Assembly (NCBI GenBank): GCA_964567485.1
Contig: CAZMMX010000091.1
Location: forward strand, 1 to 7,386
Reading direction: 5' to 3'
Origin: UBA1413 sp964567485
Lineage (GTDB): Bacteria > Bacteroidota > Bacteroidia > Bacteroidales > Prolixibacteraceae
DNA length: 7,386 bases
The notes under the pieces are model-generated. The model was given only the letters and a program-made list of their open reading frames with translations. It did no database searches and was not told the DNA's origin. A program made the translations under genes and the position numbers. Each line of letters starts with the position of its first letter. Positions within the stretch are counted from its first letter, which is position 1. This document shows positions 1 through 6,108 of this stretch, piece by piece.

Positions 1-1
1 G

Positions 2-73
2 TGACCTCACCGGGAATCGAACCCAGATCACAAGAACCGGAATCTTGTATTTTATCCATTAAACTATGAGGCC
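2..73 (-). tRNA. tRNA-Arg (anticodon CCG)
   Basis: The reverse complement folds into a full cloverleaf. The acceptor stem GGCCTCA pairs with TGAGGTC (one G-U pair), with discriminator A at position 2. The D-stem is GTTT/AAAT, and the anticodon stem CAAGA/TCTTG encloses the loop TTCCGGT, giving anticodon CCG (arginine, codon CGG). The T-arm CTGGG/CCCGG encloses TTCGATT. The gene touches the window edge, so I cannot tell whether CCA is encoded; only one base lies beyond the discriminator. A -7-like promoter element lies about 35 nt upstream. Confidence 0.95.
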
Positions 74-107
74 GTTTGCAACTGCGGTTGTTCATCGCAT
101 GGCACGG

Positions 108-115
108 CAAAAATA
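108..115 (-). promoter_or_regulatory. Putative -7 element of the tRNA-Arg promoter
   Basis: Read on the minus strand this is TATTTTTG, an exact match to the Bacteroidota -7 consensus TAnnTTTG. It would start transcription about 28 nt before the tRNA 5' end. No clear TTG (-33) box lies 19-21 nt upstream, so the call rests on one half-element in AT-rich DNA. Confidence 0.45.
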
Positions 116-249
116 GCAAAACTTTATGAATTCAGAGTGGGAATGTTCATTTCTTTGGGCTCGTTCCATAATCTGCGGTGAACCATCCTGTTTATCTTCC
201 CTGATGGTGTTTATTGTTAACAATTATGTTGATAACCTGTCGGTAATTA

Positions 250-281
250 TTGAAAAAAAAACCTGGGGCCTCTTAAATTTG
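250..281 (+). promoter_or_regulatory. Bacteroidota-type promoter of the HD-domain gene
   Basis: TTG at 250-252 and TAAATTTG at 274-281 are separated by 21 nt, which fits the phylum's TTG / 19-21 nt / TAnnTTTG pattern. The predicted transcription start near 288 leaves a very short leader of about 16 nt before the ATG at 304. That leader contains no recognisable Shine-Dalgarno, as is common in this phylum. Confidence 0.65.
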
Positions 282-303
282 GGATGAATTTAAACCGGTA
301 ACT

Positions 304-1092
304 ATGACCCATTTTGATTTTGAGATTAAAAGCCGCCAGTTTTTCGATTCATTCCTCATTTTTTACTCCGGGTGGAACAAGGGACAGATTTCCAAGGTGG
401 AGATCAAGAAGCACCATTCGGAGCGAGTGGCCGAGTTATCGGGATTGTTGGCAGCCTCTCTGAATCTGGAACGTTCTGATATAGCCCTGGCCAGGGCCAT
501 TGGGTTATTGCATGATATCGGCAGGTTCCCGCAGCTCCTGAAGTATAACACCTTTGATGATGCGGTGTCGGAAGATCATTCCAATATGGCCATAGAAGAG
601 CTGGAAAGGGTGGGGTTACTGCAGGGGTTGTCGGGGGAGGCCGCGTCCATCGTTCGCAGCGCCATTTTTCACCATAACAAGGAGGAGATACCCCAGGACC
701 TGACCGAGGCGGAACGCCTCTTTTGCAGGATTATCCGTGATGCCGACAAACTCGACATATTACAGTCGCTGACCGACTGCTGTGAAAACTGTGAAGAACA
801 GAGCACACATACCATTCCCACACCAGGTTCTCGCATCCGGGGAATTTCGGAAAGTGTGGCCGTAGCTGCCATCAGCGGAAAAACAGTCAGAAAGGAACAT
901 GTCCGCACCGGCGATGATGTCAAGGTCATGCAACTTTCCTGGGTCTATGACCTCAACTTTAAAGCGTCGTTCAAGATCCTTTCTTCGGGGCAGTATGTCG
1001 ACAAAATCTACCGTGCCCTTCCCAAACGTGAAGTGGTCTTCGATATCTATCGCGTAGCCCGCATTTATGTGGAAAACCAGTTTCTTAATTAA
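304..1092 (+). CDS. HD-domain metal-dependent phosphohydrolase, substrate unknown
   Basis: A 262-residue soluble protein with an HD-superfamily fold in roughly residues 35-155. The metal-ligand series is visible in order: H38 (HHSERVAEL), H70-D71 (LLHDIGRFP), H92 (EDHSNMAIEEL), H123-H124 (IFHHNKEE) and D146/D148 (IIRDADKLD). H-HD-H-HH-D resembles the ligand set of binuclear HD enzymes such as HD-GYP domains, but the GYP signature is absent because NKEEIP follows the HH pair. The remaining ~110 residues are not recognised. There is no signal peptide or membrane segment, so it is probably cytoplasmic. HD proteins cleave phosphate esters or anhydrides (nucleotides, cyclic dinucleotides, phospholipid precursors), and nothing here selects one. 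The ATG at 304 sits just after a good promoter with a ~16-nt leader. The gene is monocistronic and its stop lies 16 nt from the stop of convergent galU. Fold is confident, function is not. Confidence 0.85.
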   Translation: MTHFDFEIKSRQFFDSFLIFYSGWNKGQISKVEIKKHHSERVAELSGLLAASLNLERSDIALARAIGLLHDIGRFPQLLKYNTFDDAVSEDHSNMAIEELERVGLLQGLSGEAASIVRSAIFHHNKEEIPQDLTEAERLFCRIIRDADKLDILQSLTDCCENCEEQSTHTIPTPGSRIRGISESVAVAAISGKTVRKEHVRTGDDVKVMQLSWVYDLNFKASFKILSSGQYVDKIYRALPKREVVFDIYRVARIYVENQFLN

Positions 1093-1108
1093 GAATTGAT
1101 CTTCTCCC

Positions 1109-1981
1109 TTAAGAAAACCGGCGTGTGAAGGAGACCAGCCACTCTTTTAATTCATTTCCTATCTCACTGTCATTAAGGCCGTAGATGAGATTGGTTTTCA
1201 GAAATCCCAGTTTGTTACCAATATCGTAGCGTTTTCCTTTGAAGACCATGCCGTACATGGGATGGTGACGGACCATCAGCCGCATGGCATCGGTCAGCTG
1301 GATCTCGTTGTTTTTCCCCGGAAGGATGTTTTCGAGGTAATCAAAGATTTCCGGTGTAAAGACGTAACGGCTGGCAATGGCCAAGTGGGAAGGTGCTTCT
1401 GCGGGGGAGGGTTTTTCTATCCAGTCATCGGCCCTGAAGATATCCTCCCCGACCGGGGTGCCGCTGATCACCCCATAACGGTGAATCAAATCGGGGTTAA
1501 CCTCTTCCAGAGCCACTACCGAACTGTTAAAGCGTTCGTAAACATCGATGAGCTGACGGGTGACAGGGGCACCTTCGCTTTGTACAAGGGTATCGCCCAA
1601 GAGAATGGCAAACGGTTCATTGTTAACGTGGTACCGGGCCAGCCTGATGGCATCGCCCAGTCCGTTCATCTCCTTTTGCCAGACGAAGTGAATGTTGGCC
1701 AAATCCGAGATTTTGCGGATTTTCTCCAGCATGTCGAAGTTTCCCTTTTCCAGAAGGGTCTCTTCCAACAGGGGACTACGGTCGAAGTGCTCCTCAATGG
1801 CTCTTTTCCCCTTCCCTATGATCATCAGAATGTCGGTAATCCCTGAGGCTACGGCCTCCTCGACCACATACTGAATCACCGGCGTGTCGACGATGGGAAT
1901 CATCTCTTTGGGCTGTGACTTGGTGAGGGGAAGAAACCGGGTACCATACCCGGCGGCCGGAATGACTGCTTTTCTGATCAT
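1109..1981 (-). CDS. galU: UTP--sugar-1-phosphate uridylyltransferase (GalU type)
   Basis: A 290-residue protein, the standard length of bacterial GalU, which joins UTP and glucose-1-phosphate into UDP-glucose and pyrophosphate in the cytoplasm. Visible motifs are the nucleotide-binding loop AAGYGTRFLPLTKSQPKEM (residues 9-27), GLGDAI (107-112), the metal-binding GD at 129-130 (LLGDT), IEKP at 188-191 and GKRYDIGNKLGFLK at 249-262. The start ATG overlaps the stop of the upstream kinase gene in an ATGA arrangement (1978-1981), so translation is probably coupled, and no separate Shine-Dalgarno is seen. The partner is a glucuronokinase-like enzyme, so the in vivo substrate could include glucuronate-1-phosphate. 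This is inference: the sequence alone fits a normal UDP-glucose pyrophosphorylase. It is last in a three-gene operon, and I see no clear terminator between it and the convergent HD gene. Confidence 0.93.
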   Translation of the reverse strand: MIRKAVIPAAGYGTRFLPLTKSQPKEMIPIVDTPVIQYVVEEAVASGITDILMIIGKGKRAIEEHFDRSPLLEETLLEKGNFDMLEKIRKISDLANIHFVWQKEMNGLGDAIRLARYHVNNEPFAILLGDTLVQSEGAPVTRQLIDVYERFNSSVVALEEVNPDLIHRYGVISGTPVGEDIFRADDWIEKPSPAEAPSHLAIASRYVFTPEIFDYLENILPGKNNEIQLTDAMRLMVRHHPMYGMVFKGKRYDIGNKLGFLKTNLIYGLNDSEIGNELKEWLVSFTRRFS

Positions 1982-2982
1982 TTGCGGGTGACAATTTCTG
2001 GTTTGATCACTTCGATATGGTGTGTGCCCATTAATGCTTTTAGTCGTGAGAATTCCCCATCATTCCTGTAGGTGCCGATGATGGCTCCTCCTGACCCAGT
2101 AAATTTGGCGCTGACGCCTGTAGAACGGGCCAGTTCCACCATTTCGATATTTCCGGGGGAGATGGGGATGGTACTTCTGCGGAGGTCGAAATTTTCATTC
2201 ATGAGGGCGTGGATAGCCTGGAAATCCCTTCCTTTCATGGCCTCCAGGAAGCTGGTGGTCAGATCGCCCCAGCGGGTAACAGCAGCCAGAACGGCAGGAT
2301 CCCCGATTTCGAAGCGCGCACGCAGGTTATTATGGGTGACTTCGGTCCCTTCAGAGAGGGTTTTTCTGTAAGCGATATAGAATGGAGGAAAACAGTGGGC
2401 ATCGAGGTGCCGGTAGATGCCGTATCCTTTGTTTTCCATGTGCTCCCTGTTGAAATCCATGAATATGGGATGTTCAAAGGCCTGCGCCACCCTGTCCTGC
2501 AGTCCGGCCGAAATGCCCAGTTCTCCTTTTTCGACCGACAATACCAGGTTGGCCATGATTTCAGGAGCGAGCTCCACGCCAAAAAACTGCTTCAGCGCCT
2601 TGAAACAGGCGGTGATAATGGCGCTTGATCCTGCCAGTCCCAGCCGCAGCGGAATGGTGGAGTGGTATCGGATGGTGAAGTTGCGCTGGTCGAGAGGGAT
2701 CCCGTTCTTCAAGCAATAGTCGTAGAACACTTTCACCGAGGCTTTCAGCAACCTGAGTCCTCCGTAATAGCCGGCGAAGTTGACATCGTCGGCCAACTCC
2801 TTCATCCCTTTGAATTGGACCAGGTCGAGTCTTTCGGGCCTGATCTCCAGTTCCGGGGTTTCGTAAAGCTGTACCCGGGCAATGAAATTGGAAAATACGA
2901 AGGCGATGGTCTTCCCGAAGTAACCGTCAGAAGGATTTCCGATGACGGCAGCACGGGGATAACTGTATGTTTCTATAATCAT
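1978..2982 (-). CDS. GHMP-family sugar kinase, glucuronokinase-like
   Basis: A 334-residue GHMP kinase with all three family motifs: N-terminal GNPSDGYFGKT (15-25), the ATP-binding IPLRLGLAGSSAI (110-122) and C-terminal KFTGSGGAI (293-301). AGLQDRVAQ (159-167) probably supplies the catalytic Asp (D163). From memory, many blocks match plant glucuronokinase (EC 2.7.1.43): GNPSD-YFG-T, DLVQF (53-57), GYYGGLRLL (71-79), KVF-YC, QRNF (99-102), LS-EK-ELGI-AGLQDRVAQ, MDF-EHM, NIEMVE-AR (278-286) and KFTGSGGA. Those enzymes phosphorylate D-glucuronate at C1 using ATP. The matches run from end to end, well beyond generic GHMP motifs, but specificity is still inferred. The start ATG is supported by GGGAG six nt upstream. 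It lies 12 nt after the acyl-CoA ligase gene and overlaps galU by 4 nt, which suggests a kinase/uridylyltransferase pair making a UDP-sugar, most likely UDP-glucuronate. Alternatives are a kinase for another sugar or heptose. Confidence 0.85.
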   Translation of the reverse strand: MIIETYSYPRAAVIGNPSDGYFGKTIAFVFSNFIARVQLYETPELEIRPERLDLVQFKGMKELADDVNFAGYYGGLRLLKASVKVFYDYCLKNGIPLDQRNFTIRYHSTIPLRLGLAGSSAIITACFKALKQFFGVELAPEIMANLVLSVEKGELGISAGLQDRVAQAFEHPIFMDFNREHMENKGYGIYRHLDAHCFPPFYIAYRKTLSEGTEVTHNNLRARFEIGDPAVLAAVTRWGDLTTSFLEAMKGRDFQAIHALMNENFDLRRSTIPISPGNIEMVELARSTGVSAKFTGSGGAIIGTYRNDGEFSRLKALMGTHHIEVIKPEIVTRK

Positions 2983-2988
2983 TGATGA

Positions 2989-2993
2989 CTCCC
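2989..2993 (-). promoter_or_regulatory. Shine-Dalgarno site of the GHMP kinase gene
   Basis: Read on the minus strand, GGGAG lies 6 nt before the ATG at 2982, inside the 12-nt gap after the ligase stop codon. A good Shine-Dalgarno stands out in this window, where other starts have weak or no such site, and it fixes this start. Confidence 0.6.
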
Positions 2994-2994
2994 G

Positions 2995-4902
2995 CTATTT
3001 ATCCCATTTCTTAACGGCTTCAAGATTAACGGGATTCACAATATTCTTGGCTTCCGGCTTATAGAGGTATTCCAGCTCTTTGGCGAAATACTTGGTGATT
3101 TTGCCTCTTACCATTTTCATGGTGGAATTGATCAGTCCGTTGAGTTCTGTAAAAGGTTCCGGCAGCAGGGCGACGGAAGTGGGAAGCCATCGGTCGGGGA
3201 ACATCCCTTCATAGCGGCCGCCCTTTTTGTAGGCGTCGACTTCCTCCTGGACAAGCTTAAGGACAGCTTCAGTAGTTTCCGGAGAGCCGACTTTCATACC
3301 TCTCTTTTCCAGCTCATGCCTGATGGCATTCATATTGGGAACGACCATGGCGACAGTGTAGGGATTCTGGTTATTGTAGAGCATTACCTGGTCAAGGAAG
3401 GGCGATTGGTTGACCATGGCTTCCTCGATGCCTTCGGGGCTGAATTTCTCTCCGTCGTTGCTGATCAGGAGGCTTTTGAAGCGCCCCAGGACGTGGAGAA
3501 ACCCATCGGCATCCATAAATCCCATATCCCCGGTGTGAAGCCATCCGTCGATGATGGTCTCCTCGGTAGCTTTCGGGTTCTTCCAGTAGCCGACCATGAC
3601 ATTATCCCCCTTGATGGTGATTTCTCCCTTTTCTCCCAGAGGCAATTCCTGGCCCTTATCGTCGACGATTTTCAGTTCCATGTATTTGACCAGTTTCCCT
3701 GAAGAGCCGAATTTGATGGCATCGAGGGAGTTGCTGGAAATGACAGGGGAGGATTCCGAAAGACCGTATCCCTGGCACATGGGGATTCCTATGGCGTAGA
3801 AAAAGCGTTGCAGTTCACTGTCAAGCAGGGCTCCGCCACCTATGAAGTACTTCATCTCCCCGCCGAAATTCTCCCTGATTTTGCTGAAAAGGATTTTATC
3901 GAAAAGGGAAACCAGGGGTTTGAGGAGTATCCTGGCGCCCTTCCCCTTGTCCCAGCCAATGCCATTATAACTATAGGCGACTTTCAGGGCGAAGTTGAAG
4001 AGCGAGACCGTGGTTTTTCCTTTTTTGGCAATTCCGCCCTCGATATTTTTCCTGAAATTTTTGGCCAGGGCAGGAACGCTCATCATGATGTGCGGTTTCA
4101 CCTCGTTGATGTTTTTAGGAACGTTCCTGAGGGCTTCCAGGGGGGATTTCCCCGGGTCAACCGAGGCCACGGTGGCGCCATTGTACATGAAACAATACAT
4201 GCAGGCGGTATGGGCAAAGGAGTGGTCCCAGGGCAGCAGGGTCAGCGTCCTGAAGCTTTGGTCTATGGACATCAGGGTGTTGGCCTGGATGGTGTTGGCG
4301 GTGTAATTGAGGTGGGAAAGCATAATCCCCTTGGGGTCGGCGGTCGTCCCTGAAGTATAACTGATGTTGGCCAGATCACCGGGCTGAATGGCTTTCCATA
4401 TCTTTTCCAGTTTTCCGGGATCGCTCCTGAGCAGTTCGTCGCCCATCTCCTTCACGGCCTCGAAGGTAAGGTCCCCAGGACCGGGATTTTCCTTGCCGTC
4501 AAGGTAAATCACCTTTTCGAGCAGGGGGAGGGATGCCCTGATCTCTTCGGCCTTGTGGGCCTGGTTGCGCGATACGATCAGCATCTTCGACTCTGAATGG
4601 TTCATCCTGAAGATCAGTTCAGGCGGGGCATCCAATTTAGTGGACAATGGAACATTGATGCCTCCGGCATAGAGAATGCCCAGTTCTGCAATAGCCCAGT
4701 CGGGCCGGCCCTCTGATATCAGTCCCACCCGATCCCCTTTTTGTACTCCAAGTTGTAACAGCCCCGCAGCGAACCGTAATACCTGATTACGTGTTTCCCT
4801 GTATGTAATGCCTTCATATTTACCATTTCTCTTTTCCATCAGGTAAATGTTCCCGGCATACTTCTCCACACTTGTTTCAAATAGTTCAACTATGGTCTTC
4901 AT
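2995..4902 (-). CDS. AMP-forming long-chain acyl-CoA synthetase (ANL superfamily)
   Basis: A 635-residue acyl-adenylate-forming enzyme that activates a carboxylic acid, probably a long-chain fatty acid, with ATP and transfers it to CoA. The N-terminal domain carries the P-loop YTSGTTADPKG (182-192), GGGALLDSEL (355-364), the adenine-binding YGLSESSPV (379-387) and GWLHTGDMG (453-461). The hinge and small C-terminal domain begin near GRFKSLLISNDGEKFSPEGIEE (473-494). Near the end, STMKMVRGKI (593-602) holds the candidate catalytic lysine (K596 or K601). Length and motif order fit the FadD/ACSL-like synthetases common in Bacteroidota. No signal peptide or transmembrane helix is evident, so it is presumably cytoplasmic or peripheral at the inner membrane. 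It is the first gene of a minus-strand operon with the glucuronokinase-like and galU genes, an unusual pairing. Chain-length specificity cannot be read, and the start ATG has no strong Shine-Dalgarno. Confidence 0.93.
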   Translation of the reverse strand: MKTIVELFETSVEKYAGNIYLMEKRNGKYEGITYRETRNQVLRFAAGLLQLGVQKGDRVGLISEGRPDWAIAELGILYAGGINVPLSTKLDAPPELIFRMNHSESKMLIVSRNQAHKAEEIRASLPLLEKVIYLDGKENPGPGDLTFEAVKEMGDELLRSDPGKLEKIWKAIQPGDLANISYTSGTTADPKGIMLSHLNYTANTIQANTLMSIDQSFRTLTLLPWDHSFAHTACMYCFMYNGATVASVDPGKSPLEALRNVPKNINEVKPHIMMSVPALAKNFRKNIEGGIAKKGKTTVSLFNFALKVAYSYNGIGWDKGKGARILLKPLVSLFDKILFSKIRENFGGEMKYFIGGGALLDSELQRFFYAIGIPMCQGYGLSESSPVISSNSLDAIKFGSSGKLVKYMELKIVDDKGQELPLGEKGEITIKGDNVMVGYWKNPKATEETIIDGWLHTGDMGFMDADGFLHVLGRFKSLLISNDGEKFSPEGIEEAMVNQSPFLDQVMLYNNQNPYTVAMVVPNMNAIRHELEKRGMKVGSPETTEAVLKLVQEEVDAYKKGGRYEGMFPDRWLPTSVALLPEPFTELNGLINSTMKMVRGKITKYFAKELEYLYKPEAKNIVNPVNLEAVKKWDK

Positions 4903-4967
4903 GAGGTTGAGTTTATTAATGATTTAATTTCCGTCGCAGATGCCTAAATGACCCCGTAAAGAAAAAA

Positions 4968-4982
4968 ATCCCTTCAAGGGAT
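4968..4982. promoter_or_regulatory. 15-bp palindrome: candidate operator or leader terminator
   Basis: ATCCCTT-C-AAGGGAT is a perfect 7+1+7 inverted repeat in the divergent region between the operon and the GntR-type gene. It lies just downstream of the predicted minus-strand transcription start (about 4987), a good place for a repressor to block transcription, and a symmetric site is what a dimeric GntR regulator would bind. On the minus strand the hairpin (AUCCC stem, five-nt loop) runs straight into seven Ts (4962-4968), so it could instead be a weak intrinsic terminator or attenuator in the leader. The sequence does not decide between these. Confidence 0.5.
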
Positions 4983-4993
4983 GATTGATTCCT

Positions 4994-5001
4994 CAAATGT
5001 A
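4994..5001 (-). promoter_or_regulatory. Putative -7 element of the acyl-CoA ligase operon promoter
   Basis: On the minus strand this reads TACATTTG, matching TAnnTTTG. The predicted start near 4987 leaves a leader of about 85 nt before the ATG at 4902. The -33 region is imperfect: the closest match is TTTC (plus-strand 5024-5027), with a 22-nt spacer. It is the best match to the -7 consensus I found upstream of this operon. Confidence 0.5.
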
Positions 5002-5084
5002 ATTATTTTTAAGAAAAAATAGTGAAAGACTTTCCGGGGTGGTTATGATGCACTGCTCCGGGGGTGCTTTTTACGGCTAAACCG

Positions 5085-6089
5085 ATGACAAACCGAATAA
5101 TATATTATGATCCGGAATCGCAGATCCCCAAATACCGGCAGATTGTCTTGTCGATTAAGAAGGCTATCGAGCGCAAGGTTATCAGGAAAGGGGACAGGAT
5201 TCCATCGATCAACCAGGTGTGTGCTGCCTTTAACTTGAGCCGTGACACGGTGATGATGGCCTATCACGAGCTGAAGTCCCACGGAATAATCTCCAGTAAC
5301 CAGGGTAAGGGGTACTATGTGGAGAGTGTTGACGTAAAGCTTGCAGAGAAAGTTTTTCTCCTTTTTGATGAGTTGAATACCTTTAAGGAGGATTTGTATA
5401 ACTCCTTTGTGGAGAGCCTGGATTCCAACGCGACTGTTGATGTTTTCTTTCACCATTTTAACTACCAGGTTTTTAAGAATCAAATCATTGAGGCGGCAGG
5501 TAAATATACCTCTTATGTGATCATGCCTGCATCGTTCGATAACATTGGTCATCTTATTCATAAATTGCCGCCCGACAGGGTGTATATCCTGGACCGCTTG
5601 AAGCCTGAGTTAAGTGGCTTCCCGGGAGTATACCAGGATTTTGAGGCTGACGTCTACGAAGGGCTTGTGTCGGCCAACTCTCATCTTGAGAGGTACCGGC
5701 GTCTGGTCTTCATCCAGCCGGGGGGTAAGGAGCCCCAGGAACGGGTGGCCGGTTTTCGCCGGTTTTGCCAGGAATTTAAGTTTGAGAACAAAGTGGTGCG
5801 TTCGCTCAGCGAGGTACAGCCGGCACTTTACGATGTTTTTCTGATCCCCTCTGATCGCACTCTGGTGGAACTGGTTAGGATGGCCTGGGAGTATGAGTTT
5901 GAGATCGGAAAGAAATTCGGGATCATTTCCTTCAATGACAGCATGCTAAAGCAGGTCGTGGCCGGAGGTATTACGACTATCTCCACCGATTTTCCCAAAA
6001 TGGGAAAAATTCTGGCTTCCATGGTCATGGAGCGAAAACCACTTCAACTGAAAAACCAGTCGGGACTCATCCTCAGACAATCATTATAA
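5085..6089 (+). CDS. GntR-type transcriptional regulator with LacI-like sugar-binding domain
   Basis: A 334-residue regulator when started at the ATG at 5085. Residues 13-80 form a GntR winged helix: PKYRQIVLSIKKAIE, then KGDRIPSINQVCAAFNLSRDTVMMAYHELKSHGII (35-69), then the wing NQGKGYYV (72-79). From about residue 85 to the end the protein resembles a LacI/periplasmic-binding effector domain, including IISFNDSMLKQVVAGGITTIS-DF-KMGKI near the C-terminus. The same GntR + LacI arrangement occurs in Bacillus AraR, a sugar-released repressor, so a sugar or sugar-derivative ligand is likely. A GTG at 5064 would add seven residues (reading MLFTAKP), but the ATG puts the start at a typical distance before the helix-turn-helix, so I prefer it. 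The gene is divergent from the acyl-CoA ligase/kinase/galU operon with a palindrome between, and is followed after 19 nt by the metallophosphoesterase gene, probably in one transcript. Targets and ligand are inferred. Confidence 0.88.
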   Translation: MTNRIIYYDPESQIPKYRQIVLSIKKAIERKVIRKGDRIPSINQVCAAFNLSRDTVMMAYHELKSHGIISSNQGKGYYVESVDVKLAEKVFLLFDELNTFKEDLYNSFVESLDSNATVDVFFHHFNYQVFKNQIIEAAGKYTSYVIMPASFDNIGHLIHKLPPDRVYILDRLKPELSGFPGVYQDFEADVYEGLVSANSHLERYRRLVFIQPGGKEPQERVAGFRRFCQEFKFENKVVRSLSEVQPALYDVFLIPSDRTLVELVRMAWEYEFEIGKKFGIISFNDSMLKQVVAGGITTISTDFPKMGKILASMVMERKPLQLKNQSGLILRQSL

Positions 6090-6108
6090 CCCTGGTAAAA
6101 ATCAGAGT

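Noticed and set aside
1082..1095. Palindrome TTCTTAATTAAGAA spanning the stop codon of the HD gene, considered as a bidirectional terminator
   Set aside because: Entirely AT-rich apart from one C and one G, no loop unless inner pairs open, and no T-run; too weak to call.
1262..1846. Long plus-strand open frame opposite galU, and similar antisense frames opposite the kinase and ligase genes (for example 2209-2628 and 3808-4353)
   Set aside because: They lie wholly antisense to genes with complete family motifs and show no domain of their own; they are shadow frames.
5043..5561. 172-codon minus-strand frame opposite the GntR-type gene
   Set aside because: It overlaps the start and helix-turn-helix of a well-supported regulator, with no recognisable domain or promoter.
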